The position numbers and the translations under genes are program-made. DNA of 16,195 bases. Origin: an uncultured Sphingobacteriaceae bacterium (GTDB taxonomy: Bacteria > Bacteroidota > Bacteroidia > Sphingobacteriales > Sphingobacteriaceae). This document shows, piece after piece, positions 8,135 to 14,276 of the stretch; position 1 is the first letter of the stretch; the number at the start of each line of letters is the position of its first letter. The notes under the pieces were generated by a model. It worked only from the letters and a program-made list of their open reading frames with translations. It had not been told where the DNA came from and did no database searches. Location: positions 1 through 16,195 of the forward strand of contig CALNCF010000420.1 of NCBI GenBank assembly GCA_937875035.1. The letters are read 5' to 3'.

Positions 8135-8650
8135 TTATTGTTGATTTTCCCAGATCAGCAAGGCTTTTTCAGGCGCCTCCTCCAACGATTCCGTGATCTG
8201 GTAATGGATGGTTCTTTTCAATAAGGTTTCCGCCTTTTTGACCAATTGGTCGAGATAGGCGCGATCAGGATTCCCGACAATCAATATATGGATCACCTGC
8301 TCATCGAGACCCTGCGCAAGCTTGCCCACCAGGTATACCTTACCGATATTCCCTAAGCGGTTCAGGATACGCTCGATAATGATGTCGATGCCCAGCATCT
8401 TTTCCACGATCTCCTGCAGGGGTCGGAACAAGGGGTGCCCGGCATTTACCTGGTACCATTTTTTGTTCCCTTCGTTATACGAGGCCAGCATGCCGGCCTC
8501 TTCGAGACGATTCAGCTCAAGACGGATCGCATTGGTGGACTCTGAAAATTCCTCCTCCAGCAGCCTCAGGTAAGCCTTGTTCCCCGGGTTCAGAAAGAAC
8601 TTCAAAATTAATTTGATTCGGGTCTTGGAAGTAATAAGAGTCTCTAACAT
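8135..8650 (-). CDS. Winged-helix DNA-binding protein with degenerate nucleotidyltransferase domain
   Basis: A 171-residue protein. Residues 1-83 look like a winged helix of the MNT-associated/ArsR-like type: SKTRIKLILKFF, then the recognition-helix region SESTNAIRLELNRLEEAG, then a wing with NEGNKKWYQVN and HPLFRPLQEIVEKMLG. Residues about 100-155 resemble a small nucleotidyltransferase core: VYLVGKLAQG aligns with the usual hhFGSxAxG and EQVIHILIVG with ESDIDLLVVG. In that alignment the catalytic Asp pair is replaced by V119 and H121 and the Ser of GS by Lys, so catalysis is unlikely. It is the first gene of the biosynthesis block, behind a terminator, and has a near-palindrome 47 bases upstream of its ATG. 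A locus-specific regulator is the natural inference; no target is proven. A cousin of transcriptional regulators commonly called 'ArsR family' is the alternative label. Confidence 0.75.
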   Translation of the reverse strand: MLETLITSKTRIKLILKFFLNPGNKAYLRLLEEEFSESTNAIRLELNRLEEAGMLASYNEGNKKWYQVNAGHPLFRPLQEIVEKMLGIDIIIERILNRLGNIGKVYLVGKLAQGLDEQVIHILIVGNPDRAYLDQLVKKAETLLKRTIHYQITESLEEAPEKALLIWENQQ

Positions 8651-8696
8651 ACAGGATTAAACACAGCTTCGCCGCGTGAGTCACGGCCACTTCTAA

Positions 8697-8717
8697 ATGA
8701 GCAATAAAATTACTCAT
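8697..8717. promoter_or_regulatory. Near-palindrome upstream of the winged-helix gene (candidate operator)
   Basis: The arms ATGAGCAAT and ATTACTCAT flank AAA and match at 8 of 9 positions. The element is 47-67 bases upstream of the winged-helix ATG, within the 222-base gap that follows the wzc terminator. Its position fits an operator or promoter-overlapping site. It may be autoregulated by the adjacent winged-helix protein, but this is inference. The rest of the gap (8651-8850) shows a T-rich stretch on the minus strand around 8728-8751 and no convincing TAnnTTTG box. Confidence 0.45.
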
Positions 8718-8840
8718 TATTAGGAGATCAGAAAAATAAAAAATAAAAAAGCGCCGGAAGCCAGGGAGACAAAATCCTGTTTCCTTTTCTACACCTAAGT
8801 CTGCCCGGCAGATGATGGACAGCCTGTTTTCAAAAACCAG

Positions 8841-8870
8841 TATATAAAAAAGCCCCTTAACGGGGCTGTT
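8841..8870 (-). terminator. Intrinsic terminator after wzc
   Basis: On the minus strand the sequence reads AGCCCC-gttaa-GGGGCT followed directly by a run of T and TATATAC. The 6-bp GC-rich stem (8851-8856 with 8862-8867) starts a few bases after the wzc stop at 8873. It should end the wza-wzc transcript and isolate the downstream biosynthesis genes. Confidence 0.85.
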
Positions 8871-8872
8871 AT

Positions 8873-11278
8873 TTAAAATCTTTGCACGAGGTTCTTGAGC
8901 AGACCCATTATGCTGGATGGTTTTTTATGACTTTCGGAATAATAGCCATAACCTTTGCCATAGCCTCCGTACCCATAACCATAGCCGTAACCGTATCCAT
9001 AGCCATAACCATAGCCGAATCGTCCGCCCATCTGTACCCCGTTAAAGATGATCGACATATTCGGGAACTTCTGCTCGCGGAAGAGCTCGTCTACAATATT
9101 GATCTGGTGCTTCATGGTATAGCCATGGCGCACCACATAGATCGAAGCCTGGGCAAGACGGCTCAGAATCAGCGCATCCGTTACCAGACCGATCGGCGGC
9201 GTATCAATCAGGATCTCATCAAAATTGGCTTTCAGGTAATCGATCAGCTTATCCATCTCGTCAGTCACCAACAGCTCCGAAGGATTCGGAGGTACCGGAC
9301 CGGAACCGATAATAAACAGGTTGGGATGTACACCGGAAGGCTTGACGATCTCTTCCATGGATGCTTTTCCGATCAGGTAATTGCTTAGCCCGGTACGATT
9401 ACTGAGGTTCAGGTATTTAGACACTTTAGGCTTACGCAGATCCAGCTCAAGCACGATCGTCTTTTTATTGGAGATCGCGAGAGCCGCACCCATATTCAGG
9501 GTTACAAAGCTTTTCCCTTCGCCCGACATACTGGAAGTAAACATGGTTACCTTCCCTCCCTTACCGTCGTTCTTCCCGTGAATGTATTGCAGGTTGGTAC
9601 GCAGGGCACGGAACTGCTCGGCAATAGCGTTCCTGCTCTGAGACGTAACTACAATCGCAGCCGAGTTATCCTCATACTTAATGTCACCTAAAATCGGCGT
9701 AGCCGTATGATTCGTAATATCTGTTTCCTGGATAATCTTGTTATTCAGTGTATCCTTAACGAAAATATAGATCGTCGGCAGGATCAGGCCGAGGATGAAA
9801 CCAAGAATATACGCAAGCGCTTTTTTAGGGCTCACCGGGTTAGGCTGTGTATAGGCTGCATCGATCAAACGGCTGTCGGAAATAGCCGAGGCATACGAAA
9901 GGGCCGATTCTTCTCTCTTTTGTAAAAGATACAGGTACAGGTTTTCCTTAATGGTTTGCTGACGCTTAATGCTGATGAACTCACGTTCGATCTTAGGGAT
10001 CTGCTTGATAGAACCTTCTACTCTCGCATTTTGCGATTCGATCTTGTTACGGGTCAGTATCAGTGTCGATTTAATCCCACTCACATTTTCTTTCACTGCT
10101 ACTTTGGTGCTCATGATCTGCTGGCGGACTGGCTCAAGCAGTGGATTATTAGCGCTCGCGCCCGCTTTTAAACGATCGTATTCGAGCTCTAATGCGCTTA
10201 GTTTTTCGATCAGGCCTAATAAGATCGGATCGTCGATGCCCAGCATTGAAGGCACGTTGCCTTTTTGTTTAGGATCGTTCACATATTCTTCCAGGCCTTC
10301 GATCACCTTCAGCTGAATATTTACTTTATTCAGCAAGACATCATTCTCTTTGATATTCTGCAGGAACAATTGTGCTTCCGAAGAGATATCCGTTAATCCA
10401 CGGGAGCTTTTAAAGTCTTCCACATCCTTCTCTACGGTTGTCAGCTCGCCGCTTAGCAGCGATAAACGCTCATCCACAAAACGGATGGTACTTTCAGCTA
10501 CCTGGTTCTTATCCTGTATGGCGGCCTGCTCATACACCTGAATCAGCTTATTCAGGAAATCGCGGCCGCGTTGCGGGTTCTGATCACTAATTGCTAGCTC
10601 GATCACGGTAGCCATTTTGTTTACAATGGATACATTCAGGTTGGTCCAATAGGCATCAGCTGTTTCTACCGGGTTCGAAATACGCAGGTTGAACTGTTTT
10701 ACGGTACTGTTCGCACGGTCGCGTTCGAACTTAAACGCTCCATAATGCAGGACAAAGATCTCCCCGATCTTTACGCTCGTCTTATATCCGGATTTATTCG
10801 ACATTTCCATGGTATTGGAATCCAACATCTTTACACGGAATTCCTGGGGAACATCGATCTTATTCGGAAAAATATTAATGCATCGCAGGCGTACAGGTGT
10901 ATTGTCGTAGATATTCGACTCGCCCACATGCCCTTCTATTTCATAATTTATATAAAGATTCAAATCGTTCACTACCTTTTCTACCAGGGTTTTCGATTTA
11001 AGAATCTCCATTTCATTCTCTACGACCTTGGCGCCCGAAAAGAGATCAAGCTCTTTGAACGCGCCGGCCCCGAAGCCTTTGTTATCATCCTTGATCAGCA
11101 CAGTTGCCTGAGAACGATATACTCTCGGAGTATAGCGCAGGTAAATAAATACCAGGCCAAGCAGTATTGCCAGGCTAAGCACGTATACCGGCCAGTGATA
11201 CAGGTATTTGCTAATAATCGACCGGAAGTCAATATCCTGCTCTATACGTTGATTATTTTGAGGCGCTGAGATTTGCAT
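8873..11278 (-). CDS. wzc: Wzc-like polysaccharide co-polymerase with BY-kinase domain
   Basis: An 801-residue inner-membrane protein that controls chain length and export and autophosphorylates on tyrosine. The first membrane helix is at about residues 31-49, followed by the Wzz domain. A long periplasmic coiled-coil region (about 250-460) and the GNVR-like segment precede the second helix at about 487-507 (PVSPKKALAY then hydrophobic). The cytoplasmic kinase shows EQFRALR (E554, R557, R560, the EX2RX2R oligomerisation motif), Walker A TSSMSGEGKS (581-590), Walker A' LELDLRKP (610-617) and Walker B DEILIDTPP (687-695). In Walker A' Glu replaces the first Asp of the usual DxD. PPNPSELL (663-670) is also typical. 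The tail from 755 is a Gly-Tyr repeat with 12 Tyr up to residue 780, the expected phosphorylation cluster. The gene is 21 bases after wza and is followed by a terminator. Confidence 0.94.
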   Translation of the reverse strand: MQISAPQNNQRIEQDIDFRSIISKYLYHWPVYVLSLAILLGLVFIYLRYTPRVYRSQATVLIKDDNKGFGAGAFKELDLFSGAKVVENEMEILKSKTLVEKVVNDLNLYINYEIEGHVGESNIYDNTPVRLRCINIFPNKIDVPQEFRVKMLDSNTMEMSNKSGYKTSVKIGEIFVLHYGAFKFERDRANSTVKQFNLRISNPVETADAYWTNLNVSIVNKMATVIELAISDQNPQRGRDFLNKLIQVYEQAAIQDKNQVAESTIRFVDERLSLLSGELTTVEKDVEDFKSSRGLTDISSEAQLFLQNIKENDVLLNKVNIQLKVIEGLEEYVNDPKQKGNVPSMLGIDDPILLGLIEKLSALELEYDRLKAGASANNPLLEPVRQQIMSTKVAVKENVSGIKSTLILTRNKIESQNARVEGSIKQIPKIEREFISIKRQQTIKENLYLYLLQKREESALSYASAISDSRLIDAAYTQPNPVSPKKALAYILGFILGLILPTIYIFVKDTLNNKIIQETDITNHTATPILGDIKYEDNSAAIVVTSQSRNAIAEQFRALRTNLQYIHGKNDGKGGKVTMFTSSMSGEGKSFVTLNMGAALAISNKKTIVLELDLRKPKVSKYLNLSNRTGLSNYLIGKASMEEIVKPSGVHPNLFIIGSGPVPPNPSELLVTDEMDKLIDYLKANFDEILIDTPPIGLVTDALILSRLAQASIYVVRHGYTMKHQINIVDELFREQKFPNMSIIFNGVQMGGRFGYGYGYGYGYGYGYGYGGYGKGYGYYSESHKKPSSIMGLLKNLVQRF
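8939..9016 (-). repeat. Gly-Tyr codon repeat encoding the Wzc tyrosine tail
   Basis: Eight consecutive Gly-Tyr codon pairs (residues 755-770, bases 8969-9016) form a degenerate 6-base tandem repeat. A looser part with four more Tyr reaches residue 780. The codons are mixed (GGC/GGT/GGA/GGG with TAT/TAC), but the 12-base unit GGCTATGGTTAT occurs exactly twice, 30 bases apart. This could allow changes in tail length by recombination without a frameshift, since each unit is a multiple of three. Confidence 0.8.
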
Positions 11279-11299
11279 AATAATACGGGGGGATACTGA

Positions 11300-12070
11300 T
11301 TATCGTAAAAGGATTACAGACATGACAGATATGGTAGACAGCAATAAGCTCAGGTTACGATAGGTATTACCCTCCACGTCGTACTTAACCTTACCCGGCT
11401 GTATATACAGCACATCGTTACTGTGCAAATAGTAATAGGGCGAATTGATCAGTTCTTTGGTGTTAATATCCAGCCGAACGTATTTACGCTGTCCGGCTTC
11501 TTCACGGATCAGTAAGATATTATCACGACGGGCTGTGATATTCATATCACCGGCCAGGGACAGGGCATCATTAATATTAATACGCTCGCTCTGGATATTA
11601 AATTGACCCGGGCGCATCACATCACCTAATACGGTGATCTTAAAATTCAGGACCCGGACATTTACCACAGGCTCTTTTAAGAATGCTCCTAATTGCTTTT
11701 GTATGCTATCCTGTAAATTGGCAGTAGACATGCCTTCGACCCTGAGCTTACCAAGGAACGGAAGCTGGATTTCGCCGGCATCATTTACAAGAAAACCGGT
11801 TACGGGTGAGGTGGAGGTTGTTACCCCTGGTATGCCCATCAGGTTATAATTGAACAAGGCTGATGCCTCCTGGCTCAGGCTGCTTACATAAATACCCAAC
11901 AGGTCATTCTTCTGGATAAGCATCGGCTTATAATTGCTTATAGCAGCAACAGAGTCCACTTTCTGAGAAATATCTTTATAATATGGCACCCGTTTATAGC
12001 GTAAACATGAGCTGAATAAGAAAATCGCCAGTAAATAATAAAGAAATTTTATATTTTTCACAGATAGCAT
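11300..12070 (-). CDS. wza: Wza-like outer-membrane polysaccharide export lipoprotein
   Basis: A 256-residue protein from the ATG at 12070. The open frame extends upstream to a TTG at 12124, but that would place 18 polar and mixed residues before the signal peptide. MLSVKNIKFLYYLLAIFLFSSC is a clean lipoprotein signal with the lipobox Cys at residue 22. The polysaccharide-export domain follows (NDLLGIYVSSL, VNDAGEIQLPFLGKLRVEGMS), then an SLBB-type segment (ITVLGDVMRPGQFNI ... NDALSLAGD). A C-terminal hydrophobic helix (LSLLLSTISVMSVILL) would form the outer-membrane ring, as in E. coli Wza, although this protein is shorter than Wza (about 380 residues), as is usual in this phylum. It is the first gene of the export block, immediately upstream of wzc and divergent from the phosphatase gene. 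Confidence 0.9.
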   Translation of the reverse strand: MLSVKNIKFLYYLLAIFLFSSCLRYKRVPYYKDISQKVDSVAAISNYKPMLIQKNDLLGIYVSSLSQEASALFNYNLMGIPGVTTSTSPVTGFLVNDAGEIQLPFLGKLRVEGMSTANLQDSIQKQLGAFLKEPVVNVRVLNFKITVLGDVMRPGQFNIQSERININDALSLAGDMNITARRDNILLIREEAGQRKYVRLDINTKELINSPYYYLHSNDVLYIQPGKVKYDVEGNTYRNLSLLLSTISVMSVILLR

Positions 12071-12099
12071 AACGGTGAATCCAATGTTCAGATTGGGCG

Positions 12100-12107
12100 C
12101 AAAAGTA
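12100..12107 (-). promoter_or_regulatory. Bacteroidota-type -7 box upstream of wza
   Basis: The minus strand reads TACTTTTG, an exact match to the TAnnTTTG -7 element of Bacteroidota primary-sigma promoters. It would start transcription about 20-25 bases before the wza ATG at 12070. A TTG at -33 is present only at a short spacing (14 bases), so the upstream half is weak. Confidence 0.5.
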
Positions 12108-12135
12108 CTTATTAATAAAATCAAAACCTAAAAAC

Positions 12136-12148
12136 GCCTTAAAAAGGC
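12136..12148. promoter_or_regulatory. Palindrome GCCTT-AAA-AAGGC between divergent wza and phosphatase genes
   Basis: A perfect 5-bp inverted repeat with a 3-base centre, about 30 bases upstream of the wza -7 box in the 208-base divergent gap (12071-12278). It could be an operator shared by both directions, or a short hairpin in a longer leader. Nothing in the sequence identifies a binding protein. Confidence 0.35.
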
Positions 12149-12210
12149 AAACTTTTAACTTTTTCTTTACATAACACCTCTCAAAAAGATAATATTCCTT
12201 ATCTTAGGCA

Positions 12211-12241
12211 TTGCCCTCCAATAATGTAATGAGTATTTTAC
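12211..12241 (+). promoter_or_regulatory. Possible promoter of the PHP phosphatase gene
   Basis: TTG at 12211-12213 and TATTTTAC at 12234-12241 are separated by 20 bases, a spacing allowed for Bacteroidota TTG / TAnnTTTG promoters. The -7 box has two mismatches. The predicted leader to the ATG at 12279 would be about 30 bases. Confidence 0.3.
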
Positions 12242-12278
12242 GAATCAATTTAAAACAAAACTAAACAACAAACCTTCT

Positions 12279-13043
12279 ATGATTCATTTTTTCTCCACTC
12301 TCAGCAAGAAGGGTGGCCGACCCGATTTCTCAGAAGTGTCGGTCGACATGCATTCCCACCTATTACCGGGCATTGACGATGGCGCCAAGAACACCGAAGA
12401 CAGCATCCGCCTCATAAACGGCCTGCAGGAATTAGGCTTCGAGCATTTCATTACCACGCCTCATACCATGAAAGAGCTGTACCCGAACTCACGGGAAAGC
12501 ATCGAGGCCAGCTTCCAGGTACTCCGCAAAGAGCTCTCCTCATCACTTACACTCTCCTATTCCAGCGAATACTTCCTTGATGAGTATTTTATGGAGCTGA
12601 TGGAAGAAGACAAGCTGATCACATTACCCGGCAACCGGATCCTGCTCGAATTTTCGCAGATCTCCAAGCCTATGGAGCTGGAAGAGCAATTGTTCCAGAT
12701 TCACCTGAAAGGCTATAAAGTGATCCTTGCCCACCCGGAACGTTACCTGTTCTTTCACCAGAAGATGAATTTTCATTTCCCGCGCTTGAAGGATATGGAT
12801 ATTGATTTCCAGATCAACGCTCTTTCTCTGAGCGGTTATTACGGAGAGAGCATCCGGAAAGTGGCTGAAAAGCTGATCGCAGACGGCATGGTGGAATTCA
12901 TCGGCTCGGATACGCATCACGACAATCACCTGAAAGCCCTGGCGAAAGTACAGGATAATAAATATTACCAGAAGTTGCTCGACAGTGGAAAGCTTCAGAA
13001 CAGGAGCCTCCTTACTACGAATGCCCGCGTAGCGCACGAATAG
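12279..13043 (+). CDS. PHP-type protein-tyrosine phosphatase (CpsB/YwqE-like)
   Basis: A 254-residue metal-dependent phosphoesterase of the PHP superfamily. VDMHSHLLPGIDDGAKN (22-38) provides the first metal-binding His residues, TTPH (59-62) the next, SSEYF (95-99) the Glu, HPERY (152-156) another His, and GSDTHH (209-214) the final Asp/His pair. This is the full set seen in CpsB and YwqE, which dephosphorylate the tyrosine tail of BY-kinases. It is encoded divergently from wza-wzc, so the likely substrate is the Gly-Tyr tail of the Wzc protein in this window; no separate low-molecular-weight Wzb is present here. A histidinol-phosphatase role is unlikely given the context and the length. ATG start at 12279, with no strong Shine-Dalgarno sequence. 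Confidence 0.9.
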   Translation: MIHFFSTLSKKGGRPDFSEVSVDMHSHLLPGIDDGAKNTEDSIRLINGLQELGFEHFITTPHTMKELYPNSRESIEASFQVLRKELSSSLTLSYSSEYFLDEYFMELMEEDKLITLPGNRILLEFSQISKPMELEEQLFQIHLKGYKVILAHPERYLFFHQKMNFHFPRLKDMDIDFQINALSLSGYYGESIRKVAEKLIADGMVEFIGSDTHHDNHLKALAKVQDNKYYQKLLDSGKLQNRSLLTTNARVAHE

Positions 13044-13049
13044 CTTACC

Positions 13050-13066
13050 AGCGGAAATAAACCGCT
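13050..13066 (+). other. Short hairpin after the phosphatase stop
   Basis: AGCGG and CCGCT pair perfectly around a 7-base AT-rich loop, starting 7 bases after the phosphatase stop codon. No T-run follows on the plus strand, so it is at best a weak or factor-assisted terminator or an mRNA-end stabiliser. Confidence 0.35.
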
Positions 13067-13083
13067 TCGATCCTACCCTCCTC

Positions 13084-13151
13084 TACATGGTTCATGTATA
13101 AAATACATGACCGGAGAAGTCCCTCTACAAGACAATGCTCCGGTCGATGTA
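13084..13151. repeat. Alternating inverted-repeat arms (possible mutually exclusive hairpins)
   Basis: Four arms alternate along the strand: TACATG (13084-13089), CATGTA (13093-13098), TACATG (13104-13109) and ATGTA (13147-13151). Arms 1 and 2 form a hairpin with a GTT loop. Arms 2 and 3 extend to the perfect 8-bp pair TCATGTAT/ATACATGA (13092-13110). Arms 3 and 4 extend to a 13-bp stem, GACCGGAG/CTCCGGTC plus TACAT/ATGTA with one bulged G, around a 21-base loop. The structures compete for the same bases. The rest of the 459-base gap (13152-13468) shows no ORF, tRNA or clear repeat beyond a weak GGCAA/TTGCC pair at 13206-13224. Confidence 0.6.
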
Positions 13152-13468
13152 AAATAAAAGAATAATACCAAGCTTATAACAGATTTGCCCTCTACTATCA
13201 AAGCCGGCAATTATCCTTTTTGCCTTTAGCGCTACCTGCATGTTGCATAACAGGCTGTATATGTTTCTGTCATCATCATAACCGTATATTCCATGCTACC
13301 TGTTCAGTACTTGTATGATGAAGACCATTTCTCTAACGATATACGTTCAAAAAAAGATCGTATACCAATGTTAAGAGTTCGAAGGTAAAATCCTCAAATA
13401 AAAATGATAAAGAATGTATATAAAGGGACGAAAGCCTTATATCCATACACGAAGACGTAAGAGGAATC

Positions 13469-13496
13469 TTGTTTCTCAAAAGAATGCCTATTTTAG
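13469..13496 (+). promoter_or_regulatory. Candidate promoter of the LytTR regulator gene
   Basis: TTG at 13469-13471 and TATTTTAG at 13489-13496 are spaced by 17 bases. The second box differs from TAnnTTTG at one position. Transcription would begin near 13503, about 20 bases before the ATG at 13524, which also supports that ATG over the upstream GTG at 13503. Confidence 0.42.
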
Positions 13497-13523
13497 TCCC
13501 TCGTGATTAACAACAACATCAGT

Positions 13524-14273
13524 ATGAAGCTCCATTGTATACTGGTAGATGACAACCCTATTGAGCTCGACGGACTTGAATCCCTGATCAGAAGGATCGA
13601 TCAGCTGCATATCGAAGCCTGTTGTCATGACGCCATTGAAGCGATGAACATCGTGCACACCCGTCCGATCGATATTGTTTTCAGCGATATCGACATGCCC
13701 GACCTGAAAGGGATAGACCTGATCAGGAGCCTGGCAAACCCACCCGTTTTTGTACTGGTCAGCTCACATACCGAGTATGCCCTGGAAGGCTTTGAGCTCG
13801 ATGTGGCCGATTATGTGCTGAAGCCCTACGATTTCGCGCGGATATCCAAAGCGGCCGGAAAAGCCATCGAGATTTGTATGATGCGAAAGATGATGCAGGA
13901 GCGAAAGCAGGACGCCATAGAAGACACGCTGAGCCGGGCAGATGATCATTTCATGATCCGCACGGAGAACAGCTACCTGAAGGTGCGCTTCGACGAGATC
14001 AGCTATATCGAATCGATGAGCAATTACAGCAAGGTCTATACAGAAAGCGGCAAATGCCATATCGTACTGGTGAGCCTCAAAAAGGTAGAAGAGCTGCTTC
14101 CTGCGGATTCATTCATGAGGATACACCGTTCTTTTATCGTCCCCTTAAAAAGAATCGAAGAGATCAGGACAACCGAGGTAATGGTCGGGAAGCATGCGGT
14201 GCCGCTGGGCACTTCGTACCGTCAGGCATTGCTCGAACGGGTCGTGAACAACAAGCTGCTCAACCGCTCCTGA
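13524..14273 (+). CDS. LytTR-family response regulator
   Basis: A 249-residue cytoplasmic regulator. Residues 1-115 form a receiver domain: acidic pair D9/D10 in ILVDDNP, phospho-acceptor D55 in FSDIDMPD, S80 in VLVSSH, and K100 in YVLKPYD. From about 140 a LytTR DNA-binding domain follows, with HFMIRTENSYLKV, ISYIESMSNYSKVYT, SFMRIHRSFIVPLKRIEEI and AVPLGTSYRQAL, all diagnostic for the family. The ATG at 13524 is chosen because the receiver strand begins there; the frame can be extended 7 codons to a GTG at 13503, giving a polar NNN run that adds nothing. Such regulators bind short direct repeats upstream of their targets. The gene follows the phosphatase gene on the same strand after 480 bases, with its own likely promoter. 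Its targets are unknown; control of the capsule genes is possible but only by proximity. Confidence 0.93.
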   Translation: MKLHCILVDDNPIELDGLESLIRRIDQLHIEACCHDAIEAMNIVHTRPIDIVFSDIDMPDLKGIDLIRSLANPPVFVLVSSHTEYALEGFELDVADYVLKPYDFARISKAAGKAIEICMMRKMMQERKQDAIEDTLSRADDHFMIRTENSYLKVRFDEISYIESMSNYSKVYTESGKCHIVLVSLKKVEELLPADSFMRIHRSFIVPLKRIEEIRTTEVMVGKHAVPLGTSYRQALLERVVNNKLLNRS

Positions 14274-14276
14274 TCA

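Noticed and set aside
8517..8717. 66-codon minus-strand frame overlapping the winged-helix gene start
   Set aside because: It is in another frame of the conserved winged-helix region and across the candidate operator; no features of a real small protein.
8882..9388. 168-codon plus-strand frame opposite the end of wzc
   Set aside because: Its repetitive Ile/Ala/Thr-rich stretch is just the reverse reading of the Gly-Tyr repeat and the kinase domain; no independent evidence for a gene.
12071..12124. N-terminal extension of the Wza protein to a TTG
   Set aside because: The lipoprotein signal peptide starts properly at the ATG at 12070, and the -7 promoter box at 12100-12107 would lie inside the extension.
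12624..13037. 137-codon minus-strand frame within the phosphatase gene
   Set aside because: The plus-strand phosphatase has all PHP metal-binding motifs; the minus frame has no domain and no promoter.
13261..13281. Tiny six-codon frame (ATG to TAA with three Ser codons) as a possible leader peptide
   Set aside because: Too short to support, far from the alternating hairpin, no ribosome site, and no amino-acid logic connected to nearby genes.
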